From: Dastarcus helophoroides
Lineage: Eukaryota; Arthropoda; Insecta; Coleoptera; Bothrideridae
Assembly (NCBI GenBank): GCA_028583605.1
Contig: CM053325.1
Location: forward strand, 48,740,987-48,804,986
Length of the DNA: 64,000 bases
Reading direction: 5' to 3'
Part shown: positions 53,220 through 64,000 of the stretch, piece after piece
Numbering within the stretch: the first letter of the stretch is position 1
Layout of the letters: each line of letters begins with the position of its first letter
Made by a program: the position numbers and the translations under genes
Notes under the pieces: generated by a model
What the model saw: the letters and a program-made list of their open reading frames with translations, nothing else
What the model was told of the DNA's origin: nothing
The model's database searches: none

Positions 53220-53879
53220 AATATTCGAAATTTTTGTAAAAATATGTTTATAGCAACAAAAAATTCCAAAATAGAAATTACGGAAAAAAGTGAATTATTA
53301 ATCTTTTTCGAGGATAGTGGCAATTTCTGGGACACCTACTTGTTTCTATAATTGTTCTTAAAGTCTTAGCGAAAAGTCTAAGCTTTTTAGAAAAGAGTTG
53401 ATATTTCAGATAAAAATGGGGACTTCGGGAAAAAATTCGATGATTTAGTTAAAAAAATCTTTGACAATAAAAATTTCTAGAAAAGATCTAATTTCTTAAA
53501 AAAATTAAAAATTTTTCAAAAAATTCAAAATTTTTATAAAACTTTATTTTTAAAGAATTCCAAAATTTTAAGAAAAAATCGACATTTCCTATTTTCATTT
53601 GTAATGCAACTGAGCTCATATTTTTTTTCACAAATTGTTTGTTGAAAAACTATGAAATTGTAAATAATATTTATTAAAGATTTATTGTGATTAGCAGCGC
53701 CTTATCGGTTTATAAGTTGATTTCCCCTCTCTTAAAAGGTAAGTAGTGTGGTTAAATGATGGTGGCCAAAATTATTAGCATTATGAGTGAGACATCTTGT
53801 ATAAAACTAGGAAAACTGCACTCGAATTTAAAATTTAAATTTAGAAAAACCTAGGAAAAATAAAACTTCCCAGTTAAAC
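53220..53879. repeat. Degenerate AT-rich repeat block
   Basis: AAAAAATTCAAAATTTTT and GAAAAAATCGAC words, purine-rich on the + strand to about 53600, then less repetitive AT-rich DNA. No gene is present. Confidence 0.5.
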
Positions 53880-53945
53880 AAGGAATTTTGAGAAACTGAA
53901 AAACAAATCTTGTCCCCTGAAACCAAGAAAAGGAATTTTGAGAAA
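53880..53945. mobile_element. 34-bp family B stub flanked by a 16-bp target duplication
   Basis: AAGGAATTTTGAGAAA occurs at 53880-53895 and exactly again at 53930-53945. Between them lie only 34 bp (53896-53929) that equal the terminus of family B arms (CTTGTCCCCTGAAACCAAG). A perfect 16-bp duplication around such a short piece of a known end is best explained by target-primed reverse transcription that aborted almost at once. Confidence 0.82.
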
Positions 53946-54849
53946 AAAAAACTGACTCAAATTTTTAATAAAAGAAATATATTTATTTGGTGTAATTTTT
54001 TATTACATAGTATTTAAATTATTGTTTTATAAAAAAATTCAAAATATGATTTCTTGATAACAAATGTTCTAAGTTGAAAAGATTGACAAGTTGTGTAAGT
54101 GAGGCTTATATATTTTATCTTAAACTCATGAATATTTATGTTGTGCGCTGTATTCAGGCCCGTAACCAGGATTTTCTCCGCGGGGTGGGAGGGGGGTCTG
54201 CGATCCTTCTGCTGAAACTACTTAGTCTTTGTTTGTGTTTAAGTTAGAGCCAAGAAGCCACGGTCCAATACTACTTTACTATTAATATTCTTATTGTATA
54301 CAAGTACACGAAAATATAAAAAAAAACAATTCTAGGGTCTAACTTTTCTACCATTTTTTTGGAATCATTTTTGCCAACATAATAAGTAGAGACCCGATTT
54401 TAGGCTAAATCCTATGATCCTACCTTCTCACCTTCTTCGGCATTTTTCATGTGGGTATTGCCTAAATTTCAATTTTGCTTGTTTTTTGCCTTTTTATACA
54501 TGATTTAGACTTATTTTTAGAAAGTTTCGTTCCTATTTCTCCTTTTTTATGGGTTTTCCCCAACCCAAAACATTTACACTTCTGAAGAATTTGAGCGAAA
54601 TGAATAAAATTTCCAAGCAAAGTAATTTAACAACAATTACTTTTATGACCCACCCAGTCCCATTTAAGTTTTGCCTGCCATTGTAACGCAGGACAATTGA
54701 ATCATGTTGTCTGTTTATCTTAATTTAAATCCTAAATAAAAACACATGTGTGGGTAAGATAAAAGATATTCCTTTTCTAAAATTTATTTTCTATAACCTG
54801 CACTTGTATTTGAAAAATGCCTCTAGAAAGAGCTCCATTTAAAAAGATA
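53946..54849. other. No gene recognised
   Basis: AT-rich sequence. At 54155 CAGGCCCGTAACCAGG is followed by a G-rich run (54178-54200), similar to the motif at 5788. It may be one end of a hAT-type element, but no second end was found. Confidence 0.45.
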
Positions 54850-57110
54850 GTTTGAAGTCAGCTGGAGAAAAATCTTTTTTTTTTAATTTTTTTACATTTC
54901 GATTAAAGTCATAATTTTAACTTTTATCTCAAATTTAAAGTTTACACCCAAACATTTGGAATTTAGCTATTCTTTCTAAATTCTGGAAAATTAGATGTTT
55001 TTTTTTAAGTTCAAGTTTATTAGCGTCTAACTCTTTTTCTAACTGGCTACTACGTTTTTTATTATGGACAATTTTAAAATTTGCATGTTTTCTAGAATTA
55101 TTGTTACTACCTGAATTTGCAATATTGAAATGTATTTGATTCTCCCGAATTTCGGAAAAAATTTTTTGCTATAAAGTTATTTATCAATTTTTTTAAGTTT
55201 TACCTTTAATCTCAAAATGTCTACCTTTTTTTGGAAATTTTCAATTTGAATTAGATTTTCTGTTAAATGCGAAGTATATTAATACGTTTACCTCTTTTTC
55301 TCAAAATTCAGAGTTTAAAATTTTGGTATTTACTTCACCACACAAATATCTTTTTAAACTTCGATTTTTTCTATAAACCTGAATATTTCGCGAAAATTTT
55401 TGCGAAAAATATCATACATCAAAATTCTGAACTTAACCTTGAGTTTTTTAAATTTAATTCGAGATTCTAGAAAAGTCTACATTTAGAATGGACAAAGTCG
55501 TTTTAGAAAAAGATTAATTACGACGGAATTTATACTTAAAAATAACCAACTGAATTCATTAATAAACATTTTTGAAAATATTAATTTTTGTAAAAATTTA
55601 GAATTGCCGAACAAAAATTAGGGATATGTTAATTCTTAACAAATTTAGCTGTTCGAACTAAAAATTTTGTTTTTTAAATTATAAATTTTGGAAACAAGTT
55701 GACGTTTTGAATCGCTGTCTAAATCCGAAGAAAAAAATAGCCACAATTGTTGGAGAAAAAGATCTGAAGTCAAAATTTTCTAAAAAAATCTCTAATTTCC
55801 AAAAGATCAAATCTATTAACAAAAACTAATAACACTCAACAATTTTGTCTTAAAACAAAATTCAAAAAATAAACTTTGATATTTCCTGAAACTTTTAGTG
55901 CTTTCTCAAAATGAACAGCGCATTTTTAAAAAAATTAAATATCTAGAAAGAAAATCAAAATATTTTGTGCTAATGTAAAAATTTTAAAAAATAAACTGAA
56001 GTTATTAAGCTATTTTTTTTTAATTTCGACTTTAAGCTTGGCATTTTTAAACTCGTCGTAAAAGTCGTAAAAATTTTATAAATTATAAATCAAGTTTTTC
56101 TAAAAATGTGAATTTAAAATTGAAAGGTCGTGATTAAAAATTAAAAATTTCTTAATGAAAGTTGAAATTTGGTAACCAAGATAGAAATTTTAATAGTTTT
56201 CATTTGAACGTCGAATTTTGGAGAAAAAAGTCGAATTTTCAAAATCGTAATCGAAATATAAACAAATCAACTTCATAACAAAAAATTTCGACATTTTTTA
56301 TTATCAAGTAAAAACTTTTTGAAAAAATTAAAAATTTCCAATTAAACTGATGAATTAAAGTTATTAAAAAATTCTGAATTTTCCAGGTTAAAAATACTTA
56401 AGTTTTGTGTAAAACTCGAAATTAAAGAATCGACATTTTAGACATTATGTTTTAAGGTTCAATCGATATTTTAGAAAAATTATAGAAGAAATTCCTAAAA
56501 AAGAGTTATTAAAAAATGTTTTTCCAAAATTATGGCTTACAAGAGATTTTAAATTTTTCGTAAAGAGCCGAATATTCAAAATTTTATCCAAATACCGAAT
56601 TTAAAATTCACATTTTTAAATTCAAAAACTGTAAAAATATTACCACAAAATCCAAGTTTTTCTCAAAATTTAGTGTTAAATCTCAAAAGATCGCTTGCAT
56701 AAATTTCAAGCTTTTCTTAAAATTTGATTTTTTTTCAAAATGGAGAGCTTAGGCTTGAAAAACCTGGAAAGTTCGACTATTTTTAAATACAATTGTAACC
56801 GTAAGATTGAAATTTCAAATAAAAAAAAAGAGATTTTAAGAAAAGTTTAAATTTTTCTAGAAACAAAATCTCAGATTTAAAAGCCAAAATTCAAAAGAGT
56901 TTAAAGTAAAAATATTAAGGTTTAGAGTAAAAATTCGAGAATGAACTCGAAATAATTTTAAGAACTTCTTCATTTGAAAATGTTATACTCCTTCTGAATA
57001 TCCTGAGTGTAACTTAATATCTAATTTTTTTTTAAATTTTGACTGAGTTCATTTGTTTCTTATTAATTGCGAGTTTTGTCCTGTTAATGCTTTTTTTGGA
57101 AAATTTTACA
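54850..57110. repeat. Degenerate AT-rich repeat block with strand switch near 55.5 kb
   Basis: Pyrimidine-rich on the + strand to about 55450, purine-rich from about 55700 onward, with the usual GTCGAAATTTT-type words. This is the same change of orientation as at 10.2-10.6 and 23.95 kb. No gene is present. Confidence 0.5.
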
Positions 57111-60100
57111 TTTTTAGTGCTTTCTCTTTAGCTTTACTCACTACTTCAGCCTATCGGTCTGTGCATTAGAACAAAAAGTCAAGCTATTTTTACGCTTATT
57201 GAACCGTATTTGAAGGATTTAGGATACCCACAAACGGATCCTGCAATATAACGCAAAAAAAGTACTACTATTTATTTCATAAAATAAGTGACTTGTCTGA
57301 AAAAAATGTCTTTTTAATTTCAAAATAGAACACACATTTTTATTGATGTTCCTTGTGCGGTTCTGCTTATAAAAATATTTAAAATTTTCAATTTTAATTT
57401 CTTAGATGATATTTTAGGTAGATATCCTTTAAAATAATTTAATTCAATAGTGCCCTAAGGATGTTGGGTCTATTGTAAGCGACCAAAATAACTCAGATTC
57501 AAAAAGAAATCAGCAAACATTTTTCAGAAAAGAAAAAGCCCGACAAAAAGCATTTCAGTTGCAAGGATCACAGCTTTTTCTTTAGAAATAACTAACGCCA
57601 GAGTTCGTGTTAGGTTTACATTACACTTACATGATATTAACGCATTGTATATTACACCAACACCACCGTATCCTCGCATTTGTTGTATTATTTTCTGAAA
57701 AGGAGAAGTATCCAACTACATTCGCATTAATAACGCCAGAACATGATTTGCAGTGGCCTCACAACTTGTTCGAGAAAAAAAGCATCTTTAATAATTTATT
57801 TAATACAGGAAGCTGGTTGGCGGGACGCCCCGCTGTTTTATATCACCTAAAAAGAGCAATGATATATTTTACATTTCTCGACAAAATATACGATTCAAGA
57901 TCCAGCTTAACCATTACATTAACGCGATTATCATAATTAATTCAGCGAATCTACATTTTAGCATTTTTAATGCGCGCACGTAAATGGTTTGTGGCAAGGT
58001 AAAATCGGTTCAATTGCATTTTACATCGACTTGCATCACGTTATGCTTTTGTTGTTGTCAGTCTGACTTGTGTAAGAGAAAAGGCATTTTAATTGAACTT
58101 TTTTATGAAGGAATAATGGTGGTAAATAATAGGCGCCAACAATTTGTATTAAAGGTATTCGGAATTACTTAGACGACAGCAATCACTCACAACATTCACT
58201 GAAAGATTAATTGCATAGAAAAACAGTAGTATTTTACATTTGAAAATAATAAGTATACTTTCTGCGTATTTGGATATTTTCTGCAGTTTTTAAAGTTTGT
58301 TGTTTACCATGTTTGTGGTTACAAAATTTTAAGCAATTTTAGTAGCTAAAATAAAAGTCGTACATAAGTTATGTATGTAGAACGCAGAATTTTCTGATTT
58401 ATTACGAGAAATTAAACTTGACAATACGTTCAAAATTCTGGAGAACATTATATTATAATATTCATTTTTCTCATACGGTAAGATAGTTTCATTTTAAGTA
58501 ATTGAATAATTGTGATAAAAATTCTTCATTTAGATTTTTAGAACAAGCACACATTATTACAGTATTACGGTTACTACTGATGTACCTACAGTTTTGCTAG
58601 CTAGGGTTGATCCCAATTTGCAACCCATTCTGAACCAATTTAAATCGCAACTGCTTACTAAGAATTATATCTAATTTAGATGAAAATGTAAAAAAGCCTC
58701 AACAAAAAATTGTGCCACTCCACCGCTAAGTTCCTACGCCACCAACTGTTACTAAATAAAAATAAAGTATTTGGAAAAATGCCTTTATCTGTTATTTTGT
58801 GATAACATTAGCATTATTTCTGTCATTACGTTTTATGTTACTGTAAATTCAGAACAGATTTTTCCATTTTAATAGAGTGGTCTTAATTTTCAATGTGCTC
58901 ATTATTATGCAACTTGAAGAGCCAACACCCAGAATCACGTTGTAATTTCAAACAGAATGTATTGAGAGTAATTATTTCAACTAATGCAATACATAACAAG
59001 ATGGAGACAAGACTCGATTAATTGCATTCTACAAATTATTTAGAAATCTCTAATTTATTCATTAGAGCTTGTAGACGTATTATTTAAGGCAAAGATTTAA
59101 CTAAATTAACACGCTGATTGCTAATTATTTCAAACAACCTCAGTAATTAAAATAAATGCTTGTATGTGTACATAACGTGCCTTAATTATTATTGCCGCGA
59201 TCTCACGGTTATGGTACCTTTAACGACATTTTTAAACCATTCATTTTATGTAACAATTTTCACCATTTATAAACAGTCGGAAACTTCGTAGGTGGTTGCA
59301 CATTTTATTTTATAAGAAATACCGGGAATTTCAATAAAGAGAATGTGGGTTTGTAGTTTTGGTTTTAAAATTTTTTCTGTTGCAAATTATTATTAACTGA
59401 AAGATGTGTAGTTGTAAATGATCTCAAACTTTGAAAAATTTTTCATCAATATTCTTTTATTTATTTATTTTTCATTATTATTATTATTATTTTTTTTTTG
59501 ATTAGTTACATGTGGCATAGTGAACTTTATTTTTTAAATTCCCAAGTTTTTCCCCATTTATTTTCCGCGATTTAGCTTAAAACTTGAAATTTGTCGAAAA
59601 TATTTTAAAATGTTTGAATCGTCCTTCTTCACTTTAGCATCAATTTTGACTTCAATTTCAAAATTTTGAAAATAATTTGTCTTTAGGTATTCCGGAATAT
59701 TTTCGATTTAAATATGCACATTTTGTCTTAAAACTAGAAACTTTGACTTAATGCAAAATGTTGTCAATTTCGCATCACACTTTTAAAAAATGGGCAGTTT
59801 TGGTTCTGCCGACAGACGTGGAAACTTAAAACTATGATATACCAGTCTTTCTTTTTAAATTCTCAAATTAATATAAAAATAAAAAGTAAAAATTTCATAA
59901 TTTATAAACTAAATTTAATTTTTATAGTTTTTATATTTTTATAGGGTCTAGTCTTTGTTTTATGCCTTTGTCTGTTGAATGTATCATATCGTACACTGTA
60001 ATAATAACATTAAAATATAATATAAACAAGGCATAGTATACATACTTTCCACGTAGTCAATCTAACTTACATATTGTAGGCATAAGAAGAGGATATCAAG

Positions 60101-60120
60101 CGAGTTAAACTTTTAATTTG
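57111..60120. other. No gene recognised
   Basis: Three kilobases of AT-rich DNA of normal complexity. The + strand frame 57607-57936 (109 codons) and the overlapping - strand frame show no domain and no splice or promoter support. A run of ATT repeats lies at about 59455-59500. Low-level degenerate repeat words occur around 59560-59780. Confidence 0.5.
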
Positions 60121-60121
60121 C

Positions 60122-60197
60122 CAAGAGATTATGGTGCAATTAATAGAACGATTGCTTTTTGAGTGGTGGGTTGCGAGTTCAATCTTCGCTGCAGATC
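60122..60197 (+). tRNA. tRNA-like sequence, probably a tRNA-derived SINE or tRNA pseudogene
   Basis: GCGAGTTCAATCTTCGC (about 60173-60189) forms a T-arm: 5-bp stem (one G-T) with a TTCAATC loop, which is also a B-box-like promoter element. Upstream, ATGGTGCAATTAATAGAACG resembles a D-arm/A box at the right distance. The anticodon and acceptor stems are not convincing, so a working tRNA is unlikely. Pol III-type SINE heads look like this. Confidence 0.38.
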
Positions 60198-60277
60198 ACT
60201 CGTTTTTAGATTCTATTACGTATCTTACCCTTAAATAGCTAATATTGTTAACGTTATAAGATTTTTTTTAAGTATAA

Positions 60278-62259
60278 TCCACTCGTAAAGGGCAACCCCA
60301 TTATGTTTTCAAAGCACTGCAAGTACGATGCGAAAACAAGGATGGATGGCGATGAACCGCCTTCCTAAACAAGGATAGGTTGTAATTTTTGGGAAAATTC
60401 CATTTGGTAACGAGTTCCCAGCTTGGAAGTTCTATAGAAAAAAGAGTCTCCGTAGACAGAAGTCCTCAGTGGGTCAAGCTGGACTGCAAAGGAATTTGCG
60501 GTCTCCGACTGTCTTGTATGCCTCAAAAATCTTGCCCTTGGGGGGATCAATCCTATTAGTTCCTGCAAGCATCTCCCAATGATAGTGCTTGTAGAAAATA
60601 GACAAGTCACCAACCACTCTCCTGTGCTCTGGTGTTTCGAGAGAATCAGTCAAACTCTCGTCATCAGTTAGACGAATCGCTCTTCTTTAATTGAATCCAA
60701 AAGAGCTAAAGCGTGCTTTAGGGCTGAACTCCAAACATGAAAACAGTATTCTAGTGTTTACCTAATTTGAGCTTTGTATAGTGTGAGTAGCTGATGAGAT
60801 GTGAAGTACTTTTTAGCTCTAGCAATGGTGCGCACATGATCGTCACAAGAGAAGTTAGTGCTCGCATTCACTCCTAGGATAGACAGATTAGATCCAATTA
60901 AGGAGGATTTTACCGTCCATTAATATGTTTGTCGTATTATCCCTTGATGTTTTCTTAGGGAAAACCGCGGCCTGAGTTTTTGAAGTGTTGAAGTCGACCA
61001 GATATTTCTTACCCCATTCCAGAATGATTTCGAGATTTCGATTAATCATCTGTATCTGCTGTTCCCTTAGTCGATCTGAAGCAGCGATGGATAATGGTTT
61101 GTCGGGGAAAAAAGATGACACCAAGCTACTATCATCTGCGTAACTCTATATCGGAGTGGACGTTGAAGCTAAGAGATCGTTTATGTGTAACAGAAACAGA
61201 GTAGGAGACAGGACAGGCCCTTGAGGCACCCCTGCAGTAATCGCAAATGTCTCGGATGAGATGCCATCGACGACAGTCCTGAAGAGATCTGTCAGCGAGA
61301 AAAATTGGATATTAAATGACAGAGTCCAGGAAGAAGACCATAAGATGTTAATTTGGTGAGAAGAGATGGATGTTTGACTCTGTCAAAGGCCTTTGAGATA
61401 TCCAATGCCATAATCCTAGCCTCACCATGTTTTTCCATAGCTGAGTTACAAATATGAGTAACATATTCCAGTAGATCGCCAGTTGAGCGTTGCGGTCTGA
61501 AACCGTATGACCTGTTCGAGATGATTCTATTCTTCTCCAGATATTTGAGAATCTCGATGTTTATAACCTTTTCAGATCACTTTAAATATAACGGGCAACA
61601 AAGATATAGGGCGGTAGTTGTTAGCCAGATTCCTTTTTCCCTTTTTAGGAACAAGCTGCACCGCAGTAGATTTCCAGATGTTAGGGAATAAACCTTTGCT
61701 GTAAGAGAGTGTGAGCAATTTGCTTAAGACAGGAGTCAACCATGGAGCGCACCTTTTAAGAACAATAGCGGGGATACCATCAAGCCCAGAAGCTTTCGAG
61801 GTGTCAAGGTCCAAGAGAATCTTCCTGATTGTGCGTTGTCTGAAAACAACTTTAAGCATCGAAGTACCAATCTTAGGAAGAATAGGAGGTTCTGCGTTTC
61901 GAGAATCAAGGTTGGAATTTTCAGCAAACATTAAGGCTACCAAGTCAGCCTTTTCCTTGAAAGTATTCACAATATAGTTATTGTCATCGAGTAAAAGTGG
62001 AAAATTTAAAGATGTAAAATTCTTTCCAATCGCCTTTGCAAATCCCCAAAAGGACCTGTAACCGTTTGGACAGTTGATAAGCATCTGGCACATTTTACGA
62101 TCGAAATCACTGTTTTCCTCGTCAATAACCTGTTTAGAAAAATTTCGTGCATCTACAAAGGTGGTCCGAGTCTCAACTGATATGCGCTATTTTTGCAGGA
62201 GACAGCCCAAGCACATTTTTTGCTCAACCGAGATTTACTGGAAGCAGATAACTAGAAGG
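60278..62259 (-). pseudogene. CR1/Jockey-like LINE fragment III: linker, reverse transcriptase and C-terminal tail
   Basis: This is the longest copy. Right to left: linker with ARNFSKQVIDEENSDFDRK; frame 61572-62093 with NGYRSFWGFAKAIGKNF, LDTSKASGLDGIPAIVLK (fingers), GLFPNIWKSTAVQLVPKKG and NNYRPISLLPVIFKV; then in other frames MALDISKAFDRV (first catalytic Asp), AITAGVPQGPVLSPTLFLLH, and SYADDSSLVSSFFPDK (catalytic YADD, intact, after a stop); thumb ILEWGKKYLVDFNTSKTQ (60888-61124); and tail frame 60365-60613 with SETANSFAVQLDPLRTSVY. The RT would make LINE cDNA at a chromosomal nick. Endonuclease is missing. Frameshifts and the stop just before YADD inactivate it. It ends at 60278 with the shared CCACTCG.AAAGGGCAACCCC boundary. 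Confidence 0.87.
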
Positions 62260-62370
62260 TAACTATTAAACTCTATTAACGATAAATACAACAATGTTTC
62301 TATGAATATTTACTATGACCGGATCTGGCTTCGCTTTTCAGCATCCATCGGTGCTTATACCAGTAGTAAC
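62260..62370. repeat. Family C copy 2 (one arm and centre of the palindromic repeat)
   Basis: TAACTATTAAACTCTATTAACG, ACAATGTTTCTATGAATATTT and GCATCCATCGGTGCTTATA repeat the left arm and centre of the palindrome at 2781-2900, with about a 15-bp gap. The second arm is absent after CAGTAGTAA. It abuts the 5' end of LINE fragment III, so the LINE may have inserted beside it or removed flanking sequence. Confidence 0.6.
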
Positions 62371-64000
62371 AACACGTTGTTATGATAACAATCTCCATGG
62401 ATCACAGACTTTTACGAATATTCCGTCTAATCCGAATTCTCATCCAAAGTTTTAATTAGAGGTGTGTTTTGAAGATAAGCTGCTCGTTTATAAGTGTGAC
62501 CTAAGAAAAATTGAATAACCATTAAATTGAATAAACTATCAAAATCTCATTCTCTTTCAAATGGAAATCTAATTTTATAGTTTTTCTTTTTCAGCATAAA
62601 AAACAAAGGTAACTTCGTTTAGGCTTGGAACTCGGACGCCCTTACATAATGGAAGGGCCGCTTCTCTTTTCAACTGAATGTTTAACATATCATTGTAATT
62701 GAAAATTGTTTAGATTGGCAAAAAACTTGTGCCTTCTGAATAATGAAGTTGCCAGTTTATCTGTTTGCTCAAAATCCTTTATTGCGAAATATGCTACAAT
62801 GAATTATTTTATAAAAGTATGATAAAACTCACATGTCTAGCATAAATTTTTCTAATTAATGTAATTTTTCCTGATTGTTGCACTTTCAAGCTATACTTTA
62901 GTTCTTAATTACTGGTGAACTACCATATAGAGAGTTACTTTATAGAATCGTATTAATCATTGACTCTTCGTCTTGGTATGAAGATATAATGACAAAAAAA
63001 AGTTGGAAAAATTGCCTCTCTTAGACAACCATTAGAGAGAAATTACCAGATATATATAAATTAATGGCATCAAAGCTGTGCTTGCTAATTTTATTTATTA
63101 GTTATTTGTTAGCGATTCCATCAACGAATCAAACAAGTTTCCAGTAATTACATGATTTCTTCAATTTACTGCTCGATAATATTTCAACCACAAGCTCCTA
63201 TTTACGTTTCTATATTTAGCTTGGTGGTTTGCGGTTTACTTTTTAACAAGTGTGTGATGTTATTTACTGACTTAATGCCTAGGTCACTGCAGATTAACTA
63301 TTTAGTCACAATGTTATTTCCTTGTTGCCTGTAAAGATACCAGACCACAATGATTAATGGTTTTTGTTTGCAATTATGCATCTAAAATTATTTACCTTAA
63401 AAAACCTTTTTATTCAACTGCTAAGATTTAATTTTTTTATTATTTAATAAAATGTGGCTTTCCCGTGGCTAGTAAGCTACGGGCAAGAATCTGAAATCGA
63501 ATGTGAAGATGATATTTTATAATGTAAATTTCGTGATTTTCATGGTTTAGTGAAGTTACATGAATTTAATTGTTTTAGGCACGAAGAGAAAGCTATTCAT
63601 TTGTTCATTAATTTTAAGTTTTGTGCAATACAATGATTGAAATCTGTCAGCTTAACAAAGAAACACCTCGCGGCAGTTAAACTTTCAGATGTGAAAGACG
63701 AGATAAAATCACTACTTTTAAAAATCAACTTAACCTGAAGCCAAATTATACTGTAACGTTATTTCGTAAATACCACACAATGAAAATCAATTCGTGATGG
63801 GTGTTGGTTACACTGGCATGTAATTTGGTACCTTAAAAGTGAACCAAAACAAAGTATTTAAAAGAATCGAAGGATCGGAGTTTATTAAACCGCATTGTAA
63901 TAAATCGTTAGCGGCGTGGTAGTTAGCCCACATTTTATAGAGTAAATCTACACCTGCGAGCGCTAATGCTAGTGATTTGAGTTGTGCAGGTGTGTGCCAG
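62371..64000. other. No gene recognised
   Basis: AT-rich DNA of ordinary complexity. The + strand frame 63152-63334 has no domain. No repeats of the families described here were seen up to the window end. Confidence 0.5.

Noticed and set aside
57607..57936. 109-codon + strand frame
   Set aside because: No recognisable domain, an overlapping frame of similar quality on the other strand, and no splice or promoter support.

Overview
The window looks like an AT-rich, repeat-dense stretch of an arthropod (probably insect) nuclear chromosome. There are no bacterial-style operons. Every protein-like signal I can identify belongs to a eukaryotic transposable element: RTE-like, CR1/Jockey-like and RNase H-bearing (I/R1/LOA-type) LINEs, a Ty3/Gypsy LTR element, and Tc1/mariner, pogo-like and hAT-like DNA transposons. 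Species cannot be named from the sequence alone. I recognise no host protein-coding gene; the window is probably intergenic or intronic. Nearly all open reading frames are short, broken, or chance frames in low-complexity DNA.

Layout. 1-9 kb: unique AT-rich DNA, blocks of a degenerate 'TCGAAATTTT' repeat, a long palindrome (2781-3005) and an RTE tail (4285-4925). 8.9-9.4 kb: first copy of inverted-repeat family A. 9.8-17 kb: mostly degenerate AT-rich repeat, with a ~200-bp tandem array (13973-14572) and a clean 15-bp tandem array (15016-15069). 17.2-20.2 kb: a minus-strand RTE LINE interrupted inside its reverse transcriptase by a family A element. 20.6-22.2 kb: a minus-strand LINE carrying RNase H. 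22.3-28.4 kb: more degenerate repeat, a 26-bp-type minisatellite and a TTA-flanked palindrome. 29.2-29.5 kb: family B copy. 30.1-31.8 kb: a deleted pogo-like transposon with both termini. 31.9-33.0 kb: CR1-like fragment. 33.3-36.7 kb: a multiply deleted Gypsy element on the minus strand. 36.8-39.6 kb: a 2.8-kb hAT-like element with an 8-bp target duplication, carrying a block of degenerate repeat and a nested family B copy. 40.9-43.5 kb: a Tc1-like transposon split by a LINE. 45.9-46.7 kb: an old LINE fragment invaded by the tail of another LINE. 48.9-49.1 kb: family B copy. 51.4-52.2 kb and 60.3-62.3 kb: two more CR1-like copies. 52.8-53.9 kb: a third family A copy and a 34-bp family B stub. 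The last 1.6 kb is featureless.

The most interesting signal is the pair of short repeat families A and B. Both have inverted arms, a one-sided terminal extension and mostly 11-16-bp target duplications (weaker in one copy, not found in another). Each arm contains a CUGANGA ... stem ... GAAAC arrangement resembling a hammerhead ribozyme core. That combination is what is known of Penelope-like elements and their non-autonomous relatives, so I infer that A and B are small ribozyme-bearing retroelements mobilised in trans. The elements do not form a pathway. They record layered insertions, several of which can be ordered in time from their nesting.
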